Shown piece by piece: positions 37,347 through 46,307 of a stretch of 64,000 nucleotides of DNA. Source of the stretch: Acidithiobacillus sulfurivorans (GTDB lineage: Bacteria; Pseudomonadota; Gammaproteobacteria; Acidithiobacillales; Acidithiobacillaceae); the NCBI RefSeq assembly GCF_018853815.1, contig NZ_JAAOMP010000073.1:1-64000 (forward strand), in the 5' to 3' direction. A program made the position numbers and the translations under genes. How positions within the stretch are numbered: the first letter of the stretch is position 1; every line of letters begins with the position of its first letter. A model generated the notes under the pieces. That model saw only the letters and a program-made list of their open reading frames with translations. It was not told the DNA's origin and searched no databases.

Positions 37347-38678
37347 ATGACTGATTTACTGAAACAATTGCGACCGGAAATGACTTCATTACTGGATTGT
37401 TTTAGTACTCCGGCTGTGCTTTTGTGCGGGGATTATACGGTGTTGGCTGCCAATCAGGCCTACCGGCGCGCTTTTGGCGATGGCAAACCCCTTCAGGGTC
37501 GACGTTGTGCGGAAATCATGGCCGAGGCTGGTTTTTCCTGCCAGCAAAGTGGCAATCACTGTCCTCTGGATACCTGCCAGCAAACGGGAGAGGATCAACA
37601 TGTGGTCCATACCCATACCTCGGGTAATACCCAAATTGATTTGTACCCCATTCGTAATGAGCGCGCCGAAGTGGTTTATTTTCTCGAATTGCTCAATACC
37701 ATCCCCGCAGACGCAACTCATGCGACACCAGCTATGGTCGGCCAATCGGAAGCCTGGCGAGAGGTGGTGCGCTTGATTCGACGGGTGGGTCCCGGAGATG
37801 CGGCGGTCCTCTTGCTGGGCGAATCGGGAACTGGCAAGGAACTGGCTGCAGCGGCGGTACACCAGGCCAGTCACCTCAGTCACGGGCCCTTCATCACCGT
37901 CGATTGCTCCGGCTTACCGGAAACGCTTTTTGAAAGCGAATTGTTTGGTCATGAAAAAGGTGCATTTACGGGTGCGCATTCCCGAAAAACTGGTTTGGTG
38001 GAAGCGGCCACCGGGGGTACTTTGTTTCTGGACGAAGTGGGTGACATTCCCCTTAACCTGCAGGTGAAATTGCTGCGACTTCTGGAAACCGGCACGTTTC
38101 GCAGGGTAGGGGGGGTTGAACCGATTCGTTCCCGGTTTCGACTGATTTCAGCAACGCACCGTCATCTGGAAAAAATGGTGGCGGAGGAGCGCTTTCGTCA
38201 GGACCTTTATTATCGCATCAACACATTCCCCATCGCTTTGCCGGCGTTGCGGGATCGTCTGGATGATGTTCCCTTGCTGGCTGCAGCCATTCTTCAGCGC
38301 ATCCCGGTAGCCAAGGGGTTGCAACTGCACGCCGATACCTTACAGTTGCTGGGTCAGTACGCTTTTCCGGGCAACATCCGGGAGTTGCGCAATATTCTCG
38401 AACGTGCGGCGCTGTTGGCCGATGAACATTGGATACTCCCCCAGCATCTGCCACCGGCCCTGCAACAGCAAGGCATGCCACCCAAACAGGACAAGCATGA
38501 AAAAATTTCCGGCGTGGATGCCATTGTCCCCTTGGCGGATCTTGAGGCCCAGTATTTACGCTGGGCGCGGAGTACTTTTGGCGGTGATCGACGCAGTTTG
38601 GCCGTCCGACTGGGTGTCAGTGAGCGCACTCTTTATCGCAAACTGGATGCCTTGAAGGAGGCACATGGTCTTGAATGA
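37347..38678 (+). CDS. Sigma-54-dependent activator, FisR-like with cysteine-bearing sensor domain
   Basis: A 443-residue bacterial enhancer-binding protein. Residues 1 to about 120 form a PAS-like sensor domain with cysteines at 54, 65, 72 and 77. The AAA+ domain has Walker A GESGTGKE (158-165), the sigma-54 contact loop GAFTGA (205-210), Walker B GGTLFLDEVGD and arginine-finger region. A Fis-type helix-turn-helix ends the protein (RRSLAVRLGVSERTLYRKL). The spacing of the first three cysteines, 11 and 7, is that of Cys53/64/71 in FisR of Cupriavidus, a polysulfide-responsive activator of sulfide oxidation genes (from memory). It faces a sigma-54 promoter for MBL-cydAB. ATG 37347 has a GGGGGG stretch before it. 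Confidence 0.9.
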   Translation: MTDLLKQLRPEMTSLLDCFSTPAVLLCGDYTVLAANQAYRRAFGDGKPLQGRRCAEIMAEAGFSCQQSGNHCPLDTCQQTGEDQHVVHTHTSGNTQIDLYPIRNERAEVVYFLELLNTIPADATHATPAMVGQSEAWREVVRLIRRVGPGDAAVLLLGESGTGKELAAAAVHQASHLSHGPFITVDCSGLPETLFESELFGHEKGAFTGAHSRKTGLVEAATGGTLFLDEVGDIPLNLQVKLLRLLETGTFRRVGGVEPIRSRFRLISATHRHLEKMVAEERFRQDLYYRINTFPIALPALRDRLDDVPLLAAAILQRIPVAKGLQLHADTLQLLGQYAFPGNIRELRNILERAALLADEHWILPQHLPPALQQQGMPPKQDKHEKISGVDAIVPLADLEAQYLRWARSTFGGDRRSLAVRLGVSERTLYRKLDALKEAHGLE

Positions 38679-39348
38679 AAACATCTGGCCGGAAGGCTTG
38701 TGGGTTCGACCTGCAGCGCAGCAAGTTGCTCCCTGCATTATGTTGATGCATGGCCTGGGTGCATCCAAAGAAGACCTTGCTCCCCTCGCAGACTTTGTGG
38801 ATCCAGAAAAGCAGTTTCGCTGGGTTCTCCCTGATGCACCAGTACGTCCGGTAACCCTCAATGGCGGGCGTCCAATGCGGGCCTGGTATGATATTTATGG
38901 GCTGGGTCGGGATTCTGGCGAAGATGCAGCGGGTATGGAACAAATGGCGACACGCCTCGCTGCACTGATCGATCATGAACAGCAGCAGGCGGGTAATCAT
39001 CCCTTGATCCTGGGCGGGTTTTCCCAGGGCGGGGCGATGGCCCTTTATTTAGCGTTTCATCACGCGTGCCCGGCGGCAGCCGTGCTGGCTCTGAGCGCCT
39101 ATTTACCGCTTCGCCAGACGCTTCCGCAGGCCACTCAGGTGACTCCGATTTTCTGGGGGCATGGTCATTCCGATGCCGTTCTGCCTCTGGAATATATGGA
39201 AATTGCCCGGGACATCATGGAATCCCGAGGGTACGCCCTTAGTACCCATATTTATCCCATGGATCATAGTATTTGTGCGGAAGAGCTCGTGGAAGCACGG
39301 AAATTTTTGGACCGCATGGTCATGCAAGGAAATTTAAAAAAATCATGA
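38665..39348 (+). CDS. Carboxylesterase / phospholipase, alpha/beta-hydrolase fold
   Basis: A 227-residue member of the acyl-protein thioesterase/carboxylesterase 2 family. The catalytic triad is visible as Ser in LGGFSQGGAMAL, Asp in HGHSDAVLP and His in MDHSIC. LMHGLGASKEDL supplies the oxyanion strand and PVTLNGGRPMRAWYDI is typical of the family. It acts on short acyl esters; the physiological substrate is unknown. ATG 38665 lies inside the end of the activator gene (14-bp overlap, with GGAGG upstream) and its stop overlaps the next start as ATGA. The three genes likely form one unit. Confidence 0.88.
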   Translation: MVLNENIWPEGLWVRPAAQQVAPCIMLMHGLGASKEDLAPLADFVDPEKQFRWVLPDAPVRPVTLNGGRPMRAWYDIYGLGRDSGEDAAGMEQMATRLAALIDHEQQQAGNHPLILGGFSQGGAMALYLAFHHACPAAAVLALSAYLPLRQTLPQATQVTPIFWGHGHSDAVLPLEYMEIARDIMESRGYALSTHIYPMDHSICAEELVEARKFLDRMVMQGNLKKS

Positions 39349-39821
39349 ATACCCTCTGGATTGAGCAGTTTGTACATATTCTCTCGGTGATTGTCTGGAT
39401 TGGCGGCCTGTTTTTTGTGACGATGGTGCTGGCCCCGACCCTGAAAAAAGAAATCACTCAGAACAGCACGCGTATTGCATTAATGCATGTATTGCTGCGC
39501 CGTTTCTTTTTCTGGATGTTGCTCGCGGCTTTCCTGTTACTGCTGACCGGTTACAGCATGGTGTTCGTGTTCTACGGAGGATTTGCCGCTCTTACCATCC
39601 CCGAATGGGTCATGGTAGTTTTGGGCACGATCATGGTGATGATAGTTCTGCATACCTATTTTGCACCCCTCAAACGACTGCGCCGGGCAGTGCGCGATCA
39701 GGACTGGCAGGCGGGTTCCAAGGCCTTGGGTCAAGTCAGGATGCTGGCTAGCACCAATCTTGTGCTGTCCTTCATTGTCATCCTGGTGGGTATATGGGGC
39801 GTGTTTGGCACGCCCTGGTGA
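39345..39821 (+). CDS. CopD-like integral membrane protein
   Basis: The 158-residue product has four hydrophobic spans. The first is HILSVIVWIGGLFFVTMVLAP, with the His and W-I-G-G seen in CopD-family and related cytochrome-b561-like proteins. Later spans are FFFWMLLAAFLLLLTGYSM, WVMVVLGTIMVMIVLHTYF and NLVLSFIVILVGIWGVFG. A conserved His pair could bind copper or haem, but the evidence is only the pattern. The start ATG overlaps the esterase stop (ATGA). Function unknown; electron transfer or copper handling at the inner membrane is a guess. Confidence 0.75.
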   Translation: MNTLWIEQFVHILSVIVWIGGLFFVTMVLAPTLKKEITQNSTRIALMHVLLRRFFFWMLLAAFLLLLTGYSMVFVFYGGFAALTIPEWVMVVLGTIMVMIVLHTYFAPLKRLRRAVRDQDWQAGSKALGQVRMLASTNLVLSFIVILVGIWGVFGTPW

Positions 39822-39841
39822 TAATGACCGATTTTTGAAAC

Positions 39842-41269
39842 CTAATCAGATGACTCCGCAGACCCGAAAATCTGTGCTTCCAATCCCCAGCGGGCTGCCA
39901 GTGTTTCGGTCGCATTAACCAGTTCTTCGGCTCGGGATGGATGGTTGACACGAATTTCGGCAATGCGGCGCAGCGCTTCTTCGCGATTGCCACTATTGGC
40001 GAGCAGATGAATCAGCTCTCCAGCATCCCGGCCGACAATTTCGCCGCCCAGTAACTCACCACTATCCATATCAGCGAGCAGCCGTACGAAACCTGCCGTG
40101 TCATCCTGACCCATTGCTCTTGGAGAGGTCTCAAACGCTGCGAATCCTACGGCCGGTTCATAGCCTTCATCTTCCGCCGTGTCATCATCCAGACCAATGC
40201 GCGCCAGTTCGACTGCCGAATAAACCAGTTCTGGTACCCAGGCCGGATTCCGCTCCTGTTTTTCTTCACTGAGCAGGTTGTGAATGATGATTTGGGCGTC
40301 GCTCAGGGCCTGGTTGGCGTTCATGATAGGGCCCACTACATCCCCCAGGGCAAAAATGCCCGGTTCTGCTGTTTCCAGGTGTTCATCTGTCTGTACAAAG
40401 CCTTTTTCATCAAGTTCCACAGCCGTATTTTCCAGACCCAAGCCCTGGGTAAAAGCCTGACGCCCGGTGGCCAGCAGTACCCAGTCGCCCTGTACGGATT
40501 GCCCGTCTTCTGCAAAAACCGTTACGCCCTGACCATCCTCGGCAATGCGTGCTACGCGAAAATGCTCGACGGCCTGAATATCCAGGGCTTTGAGGGCGGC
40601 TTTCAGGGTATCCTTGGCCTGTGGTGAATATTGGGTATGGGCCAGTGAGGCGGAGTTCACCAGCCACTGCACTTCTTTATCCAACTGATCGAAAATATAG
40701 GCAAACTCGGTGCCGATTACACCGCCGCCAATCAATATAACGCGCTTGCCTGCCGGAGCCCCGTCGTCATAAAGCATGTCGCTGGTGAGCACTTTCCCAG
40801 AAATGGTCTGGATGCCCTCGGGAAGGGTAGGGGTGGATCCTGTTGCGATAATTGTGTACTGGGTTTGGATCTGGCTGCTGCCAGTTGAGCTGTCAATGCT
40901 AATATGCTGGGCATCTACAAAGCTGCCGGTTCCTTCCAACAGTTGCACCCCCAGACGTTTGAGGTAATCCACATAACTTTTGCGTACGGACTCGACTACC
41001 TGGTGCTGGTGTTCCCAGGCTTGAGCCATGTCTCCCTTCAGTTTTGTGCCAATAACGCCGCGTTTGGCAAAATGCCGACTTTGTTCAATCCATTTAGCGG
41101 TTTCGTGCCAGTCTTTTTTGGGAACACAGCCACGATTGAGGCAGGTTCCGCCCCAGGTGGCACTTTCTATAATCGCTACTTTTTGGCCACGTAAAGCCGC
41201 TAAAACCGCAGCACGATAGCCGCCCGGTCCGCTGCCAATAATGGTGATGTCTACTTGATAATTACTCAT
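39842..41269 (-). CDS. Dihydrolipoamide dehydrogenase-like flavoprotein
   Basis: A 475-residue FAD-dependent pyridine-nucleotide disulfide oxidoreductase. It opens with the FAD-binding ITIIGSGPGGYRAAVLAAL, has the redox pair Cys43/Cys48 in GGTCLNRGCVPKK, an NAD-binding VILIGGGVIGTEFAYIF, the second FAD site IFALGDVVGPIMNANQAL, and a C-terminal HxxPxxxE motif (NHPSRAEE). It fits a lipoamide dehydrogenase (E3). No pyruvate, oxoglutarate or glycine-cleavage genes are adjacent, and sulfur oxidisers use such enzymes with lipoate-binding proteins of the Hdr pathway, so its partner complex is open. Good ribosome site AAGGATGG before ATG 41269. Confidence 0.88.
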   Translation of the reverse strand: MSNYQVDITIIGSGPGGYRAAVLAALRGQKVAIIESATWGGTCLNRGCVPKKDWHETAKWIEQSRHFAKRGVIGTKLKGDMAQAWEHQHQVVESVRKSYVDYLKRLGVQLLEGTGSFVDAQHISIDSSTGSSQIQTQYTIIATGSTPTLPEGIQTISGKVLTSDMLYDDGAPAGKRVILIGGGVIGTEFAYIFDQLDKEVQWLVNSASLAHTQYSPQAKDTLKAALKALDIQAVEHFRVARIAEDGQGVTVFAEDGQSVQGDWVLLATGRQAFTQGLGLENTAVELDEKGFVQTDEHLETAEPGIFALGDVVGPIMNANQALSDAQIIIHNLLSEEKQERNPAWVPELVYSAVELARIGLDDDTAEDEGYEPAVGFAAFETSPRAMGQDDTAGFVRLLADMDSGELLGGEIVGRDAGELIHLLANSGNREEALRRIAEIRVNHPSRAEELVNATETLAARWGLEAQIFGSAESSD

Positions 41270-41625
41270 AAGTCCATCCTTATCATTCGGTTGAAAAATA
41301 TTTCAAAAGTAGTTTATGAAGCATTTTACAGTGATAAAATTCCCTGTTGTTTTTCGGCGACGAGATGATTTTTGTTATGGTTCCGGTTTGCCGTCGCGCA
41401 GAGTTGTATCAGTTTAACAGGAAATTGCGATAAATTAATACTTTCAGTACGTTACATTTTATCCGCAAAATTATTGATGAATGACAGCATTTTCCATAGC
41501 ATTTTTTATGGTTAACTTCGGTTTAGCGCGTCGGGCAGAAGCGACAAAAAAATCAGGTTATTTAAAAAAAATATAATTTAAACAAATAGTTAATATTTTG
41601 GTACGAGAATTGCTTAACCATCGTC
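41270..41625. other. 356-bp intergenic region before opgG
   Basis: An A/T-rich divergent control region between the flavoprotein gene and opgG. A TATAAT hexamer is at 41572-41577, 48 bp before the opgG start, but no good -35 is 16-18 bp upstream. I see no riboswitch, tRNA or small gene with a ribosome site. Confidence 0.5.
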
Positions 41626-43161
41626 ATGAACTATTTATATCGGAATCATTCCTCCTTGAAGCTTGCTTCTGCCATTCTGCTCAGCCTGACAGGCTGGGCC
41701 TTCAGCATTGCGGCGTCGGCGGATGATTTTAACATGCAGACCGTAGAGTCCAAGGCCCAGGCACTGGTAGATGCGCATTATAATCCCAAGCCTTTGCCGA
41801 TTCCTTCCTTTCTCAAAAATCTAAGTCCTGAACAGTACAGCCAGATTCAGGACACAACGCCTTTGTGGCAGAACGAGAATACGCCTTTTCAGGCACAATT
41901 TTATCTGCCCGGTTCCTGGTTTCATCAGCCTGAAGTCATTCGCGAAGTGATCAATGGCAAGGTGCGTCCCATCCCCTTTAATCTCGGGGACTTCAGTTTT
42001 GGTCATTTAAAGGTACCCGCTGATCTGCCGAGTGACCTGGGTTATGCCGGATTCCGCTTGTTGGCGCCCCTGAACACTCCGCCGAACTATAACGAATTTA
42101 TTTCCTTTCTGGGCGCAACGTACTTTCGTGCGGTGGGTAAACATGCCGTTTATGGTACTTCAGCACGCGGTCTGGGTATTGATACGGCCCAACCATCTGG
42201 GGAAATATTTCCTTATTTCAAAGAGATCTGGTTGGAAAAGCCACAGGCCGGTGCGCAGGATATGGTGGTTTATGCGCTTATGGACAGTCCAGTAGCCACA
42301 GGTGCTTATCGCTTCACCATCCAGACCGGTGACAGTACGACTGTACAGGTGCAGGCCACCATATATTTGCGTAAACCCGTTCAGGTGCTTGAACTCGCGC
42401 CTTTGACCAGCATGTACTGGCACGGTCATGGTCGTGGTATCACCGCCGGGGACTGGCATCCCGCACAGCATGATTCCAGCGATCTGGTCATGGCCAATGG
42501 TAATGGCGAATGGTTGACCCGCCCGATTGATAATCCCCTGCAGATTCAGACTACGACCTACAACATGGATCACCCGGTAGGCTTCGGTCTGATTCAGGAA
42601 GATCGTGATTTTTCTGCTTATCAGGGTATCGAAACCCAATACCAGCGCCGTCCCAGTGTTTGGGTGCAACCGGTAGGCGACTGGGGGAAGGGGCAGGTAC
42701 GCCTTGTTGAGCTGCCCACCAATAACCGGGACATGGACAATATTGATGTTTTCTGGGTTCCTGATCAGGAACCCGCCCCGAAAACGCCCCTGCATTTTGC
42801 CTACAACTTGCGTTTCTTTCTGGATAACCATGGCCTGATTCCTTTGGCACATCCAGTCGGAACCTATCTTGGCGATGACCCGAAAACCGCCGGAGCGCGT
42901 ACCGTCGTTATTGATTTTGGCGGTGGTGCACTGACGAAATTGCCCGGGAATATGCCTATTAAAGCCCATCTCGCAGCTGAAAATGGGGCTCAGATTTTGA
43001 GCCAAAAGCTGGAATGGGAGGCTAAGGATCATTTTTGGCGGGTGATTGCGGTCATACATCCGCAAACGGCTTCACCCAGTAATGTGCGTTGTTATTTAAC
43101 CCTCGATAAGCAGGTTATGACCAATACCTGGACTTATCTTCTTCATGCGGCAAAGGAGTAG
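41626..43161 (+). CDS. opgG: Periplasmic glucan biosynthesis protein OpgG (MdoG)
   Basis: OpgG is a periplasmic protein needed to make osmoregulated periplasmic glucans, branching or trimming the linear chain. The 511-residue product has a signal peptide (ILLSLTGWAFSIAASA). The MdoG domain follows with VESKAQALVDAHYNP, QAQFYLPGSWFHQ, the FSFGHLKVPADLPSDLGYAGFRLL block, SFLGATYFRAVGKHAVYGTSARGL and LTSMYWHGHG. The C-terminal immunoglobulin-like part ends near LDKQVMTNTWTYLLHA. ATG start with no strong Shine-Dalgarno. It is followed by a small gene and opgH. Confidence 0.95.
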   Translation: MNYLYRNHSSLKLASAILLSLTGWAFSIAASADDFNMQTVESKAQALVDAHYNPKPLPIPSFLKNLSPEQYSQIQDTTPLWQNENTPFQAQFYLPGSWFHQPEVIREVINGKVRPIPFNLGDFSFGHLKVPADLPSDLGYAGFRLLAPLNTPPNYNEFISFLGATYFRAVGKHAVYGTSARGLGIDTAQPSGEIFPYFKEIWLEKPQAGAQDMVVYALMDSPVATGAYRFTIQTGDSTTVQVQATIYLRKPVQVLELAPLTSMYWHGHGRGITAGDWHPAQHDSSDLVMANGNGEWLTRPIDNPLQIQTTTYNMDHPVGFGLIQEDRDFSAYQGIETQYQRRPSVWVQPVGDWGKGQVRLVELPTNNRDMDNIDVFWVPDQEPAPKTPLHFAYNLRFFLDNHGLIPLAHPVGTYLGDDPKTAGARTVVIDFGGGALTKLPGNMPIKAHLAAENGAQILSQKLEWEAKDHFWRVIAVIHPQTASPSNVRCYLTLDKQVMTNTWTYLLHAAKE

Positions 43162-43166
43162 GTGTA

Positions 43167-43670
43167 ATGTTTAAAGATGAATCAAGCTACAGCGTCAATC
43201 CTGCGGGTGAGTGGCTGGCAGGTTGTACAGCAGAGGCCCTGGTCGTCGCAAATAGCGCACCCGTTCTTGTTCGTATGGAGCGGTATATGGCGCGCCTGGC
43301 GTTAACTGATGCCCAGCGTTTATGGATACGTGGTCAGGTGATCAGCCAGTTGCAAGGCGTGGAAACCCATCAGGATGCGCTTTATGCCCGGGCTTTTGCG
43401 AGCCTGCATCAGGCACTGGCGACTCTGGGTAATGGCGATGAACTGGATGCCCGCCTGGATCTTTCCCTGCGCATGACCGCAAATGCGGCACAGGATGCCC
43501 GGTCATGCCGTTGGTTACAGCAGCAGGTAGCGCCTGCTATTCAGCGCAGCAACATGGCCTCTCTTCCCATGAATCGTTCCTGGCTGGCTGCTGCATCGCG
43601 CCTGTGGCAGGCATTGTTTAGCCGCAGCAAGGTATTGACGAGCCGCCGTATTTTGACCGGAGAAGTCTGA
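43167..43670 (+). CDS. Protein of unknown function between opgG and opgH
   Basis: The 167-residue product is not recognised. It starts MFKDESSYSVNPAGEWLAG, is largely alpha-helical with Ala/Leu/Arg-rich segments (VLVRMERYMARLALTDAQRLW, RAFASLHQALATLGNGDELDARLDL), and has no signal peptide. It lies 5 bp after opgG and 1 bp before opgH, so it belongs to the glucan operon. E. coli OpgH has a ~140-residue cytoplasmic N-terminal region that is missing from OpgH here. This protein could be a detached equivalent, but I see no direct similarity, so this is a hypothesis. Confidence 0.75.
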   Translation: MFKDESSYSVNPAGEWLAGCTAEALVVANSAPVLVRMERYMARLALTDAQRLWIRGQVISQLQGVETHQDALYARAFASLHQALATLGNGDELDARLDLSLRMTANAAQDARSCRWLQQQVAPAIQRSNMASLPMNRSWLAAASRLWQALFSRSKVLTSRRILTGEV

Positions 43671-43671
43671 A

Positions 43672-45756
43672 TTGGCACGGGCTATGGCCCGGCAGTGGGA
43701 AACCATCAGCCGCTACCGACGTTACTGGTTAAGTGCCTTTATTATTTTGCCGGCCTGTAGTGCGGGCCTGATGCTGGATCAGGTTCTTGCCGATCGCTTA
43801 CCGCTCTGGCTGGAAATTCCTACTCTCATCATATTTTCCATGTTGTTTGCCTGGATTTCTGCAGGCTTCTGGACGGCGCTGGTTGGCTTTATCCTGCTGA
43901 TGAGCGGGCGCACTGATACCGCCCCCGGTAGTCCCGAACTCCGCCTGGCTGAGCCCCTCCCACAGAATAAAGTGGCGATCCTCATGCCCATTTATAATGA
44001 AGAAGTGGAGCGGGTGGCTGCTGGCCTACAGGCCACTTTCAAATCCTTGCAGCGGGCTGGTGCCTTGGCCCATTTTGAATTTTTTCTGCTCAGTGATACC
44101 CGCAATCCTGATGTCTGGTTACGGGAAGAACTGGTCTGGTCGGCGCTTTGTGAGTCTTTGGATGCTTTTGGCAAAATTCATTATCGACGACGTCCGGTTA
44201 ACAATAAGGCCAAAAGTGGCAATGTCGCTGATTTTTGCAGACGCTGGGGTCGCGCTTACGAATATATGGTAGTGCTGGATGCTGATAGTGTCATGAACGG
44301 TGAAACCCTCTATCGCATGCTGGAAATGATGGAAGGTAATCCGCATGTGGGTATCATTCAGACCCAGCCGGTGGCCGTCAATCGGGAAACCTTGTATGCC
44401 CGCCTGCAACAATTTGCGCAGCATCTGTATGGCCCGATTTTTAGCGCAGGATTGCGTTTCTGGCAGTTGGGTGACGGGCATTACATTGGTCATAATGCCA
44501 TTTTACGAACTGCACCGTTCACCGAATATTGCGCCTTGCCCGTACTACCCGGTCGGCCCCCTCTGGGTGGGCCCTTACTCAGTCATGATTTTGTCGAAGC
44601 GGCCCTGATGGCCAGAAATGGCTGGGAAGTGTGGTTTGTACCCAGTCTGTCCGGTAGTTATGAAGAAGTCCCCCCCACCCTGATAGATGATTTGAAACGG
44701 GATAGGCGCTGGGCGCAGGGCAATCTGCAACATCTGCGTTTATTGGCCGGGGAGGGCTTGCGTTCTGCCCACCGTTTCCTGTTCATCAACGGGGCCATGT
44801 CTTTTCTGGCGGCACCGCTCTGGGGACTGTTTTTGATTCTTGGCGCGTTGGGTTCACTGCATTGGGCTGGTGGAGGGAATGATGATACGGTGACACCATT
44901 TCATTGGGGAAGTGGCATTGATCCCTTGCCGTTCTGGTTGTTTGGAGTGACGGCTGTTTTACTGCTTTCGCCCAAGTGGATGGCGGTTCTCTGGGTGGCC
45001 CGTCAGCCTGGTCGCCGTCAGCAATTTGGAGGATTGTTTCATCTTATTCTGAGCATGCTGGTCGAGAGTTTGTTTTCGGTTTTGATGGCCCCTATCCGGA
45101 TGGCTTTTCATAGTCAGTTTGTCATTCAAACCCTCATGGGGAAGGGCGTACGTTGGGGATCTCAGGTGCGTGGTGACCAGGAAACCAGCTGGTCAGTAGC
45201 CCTGCGTTTTTTTGGCTGGTGTTCGGCACTGGGTTTGGTGCTGGCAGTCGCTCTGTACCCCTTTTTGGGATTCTGGCATTTTGTCTGGTTGGTTCCAATT
45301 TTGGGTGGCCTGGTTGCCGCTGTGCCTTTGGGCGCATGGACCAGTCGCCCTGGACTGGGACGCTGGGCACGCCAGCAGCGCCTGTTTGTGATTCCCGAGG
45401 AGGTCATCGTTCCGGAAGAATTACAGGCGCTGGATAGTGACAGTGTGGCCTATCTCCCACACATTGAGGGTGATGCTTTTGTGCAGGTTGTGGTAGATCC
45501 TCGTTTTAATGCCATTCACAGCGCCTTGCAGCGCAATCGCACCGGATTATGGCCTCGTGCCGCCAATCTTTGCCATAAGGCTCTGGAAGAAGGCCCGCAG
45601 CAACTCAGCAATCGCGAGCGCAATATCCTCTTGAGTGATCGCAACTCCATGCTGTCTCTACACCGGGCCGTCTGGTCCATGAATGACCGGGAACGCTTGA
45701 CGGCCTGGGGTGTGGAGAGTGACGATCAAGACTTGATCAATCAGGCAGGACAATAA
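43672..45756 (+). CDS. opgH: Glucan glucosyltransferase OpgH (MdoH)
   Basis: OpgH is an inner-membrane family-2 glycosyltransferase that makes the beta-1,2-glucan backbone from UDP-glucose. The 694 residues show two membrane spans, the GT core VAILMPIYNEEVERV, FLLSDTRNPDVW, the D-x-D-like VVLDADSVMNG near residue 202, and RDRRWAQGNLQHLRLL near 346 (QxxRW-type). Five or six later spans follow and the C-terminus is DELLxxR-like soluble. The N-terminus begins almost at the first span, unlike E. coli. TTG 43672 has GGAGAAG upstream; ATG 43684 is an alternative. Confidence 0.94.
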   Translation: MARAMARQWETISRYRRYWLSAFIILPACSAGLMLDQVLADRLPLWLEIPTLIIFSMLFAWISAGFWTALVGFILLMSGRTDTAPGSPELRLAEPLPQNKVAILMPIYNEEVERVAAGLQATFKSLQRAGALAHFEFFLLSDTRNPDVWLREELVWSALCESLDAFGKIHYRRRPVNNKAKSGNVADFCRRWGRAYEYMVVLDADSVMNGETLYRMLEMMEGNPHVGIIQTQPVAVNRETLYARLQQFAQHLYGPIFSAGLRFWQLGDGHYIGHNAILRTAPFTEYCALPVLPGRPPLGGPLLSHDFVEAALMARNGWEVWFVPSLSGSYEEVPPTLIDDLKRDRRWAQGNLQHLRLLAGEGLRSAHRFLFINGAMSFLAAPLWGLFLILGALGSLHWAGGGNDDTVTPFHWGSGIDPLPFWLFGVTAVLLLSPKWMAVLWVARQPGRRQQFGGLFHLILSMLVESLFSVLMAPIRMAFHSQFVIQTLMGKGVRWGSQVRGDQETSWSVALRFFGWCSALGLVLAVALYPFLGFWHFVWLVPILGGLVAAVPLGAWTSRPGLGRWARQQRLFVIPEEVIVPEELQALDSDSVAYLPHIEGDAFVQVVVDPRFNAIHSALQRNRTGLWPRAANLCHKALEEGPQQLSNRERNILLSDRNSMLSLHRAVWSMNDRERLTAWGVESDDQDLINQAGQ

Positions 45757-45760
45757 CCCC

Positions 45761-46180
45761 ATGGCAAAAAATGGTGAAACCCTTGATCTCATGGCTCTGG
45801 CTGGAATCCGCAATGATCTGGATGATCTCCGCGCCCGTGCCCAGGCAGGAGATCCCGTAGCCCAGTTCAATATGGGCGTGAAATACGCCGAAGGGTCTGA
45901 GGTCCCTCAGGATTACCAGGAAGCCGCGCGCTGGTACAGTGCGGCGGCAGATCAGAATGATGCACCGGCACAATTCAATCTGGGCTTGCTGTTTTACCAG
46001 GGGCAGGGCTTGCGTAAGGATTTATCCTGCGCTTACGAGTTATTCAGCCTCGCCGCAGCTCAGGGAGATACGCGTGCCCAGGCCGGGATGACGGCGATTC
46101 TCGGCGAAGTCCCCACTGAACTCGCTGAGGAGCTCATTGAAAACTTTGGGCAGGGCGACCAGGGCGCCGCTACCCACTAA
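45761..46180 (+). CDS. Sel1-repeat protein
   Basis: A 139-residue protein with two Sel1-like (TPR-related) repeats: AGDPVAQFNMGVKYAEGSEVPQDYQEAARWYSAAADQN and NDAPAQFNLGLLFYQGQGLRKDLSCAYELFSLAAAQG, each with the A-x-x-x-L-G-x-x-Y/F and A-x-x-W/L-x-x-A-A pattern, and a third half repeat. Such solenoids bind partner proteins; the partner is unknown. No signal peptide. It starts 4 bp after opgH, so it may be co-transcribed with the glucan genes. Confidence 0.85.
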   Translation: MAKNGETLDLMALAGIRNDLDDLRARAQAGDPVAQFNMGVKYAEGSEVPQDYQEAARWYSAAADQNDAPAQFNLGLLFYQGQGLRKDLSCAYELFSLAAAQGDTRAQAGMTAILGEVPTELAEELIENFGQGDQGAATH

Positions 46181-46307
46181 GCTGAAAACGGCAAATCTAC
46201 CTAAAGCCTTTTAGTGGCTTAAGCTGATCGCCTAGTTGCCCCTGACAAGGTCTATTACCCGTCAGGAAGCATACGAACCCGCCAGGGAAGGGTTATTTGC
46301 TGCAGTT

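Noticed and set aside
42160-43065. 301-codon open frame antisense to opgG
   Set aside because: Shadow of opgG; no start signal and no known motif.
46186-46300. Fifth copy of the palindromic repeat after the Sel1 gene
   Set aside because: Only GCTGAAAACGGC matches the arm of copy 1; the core is absent.
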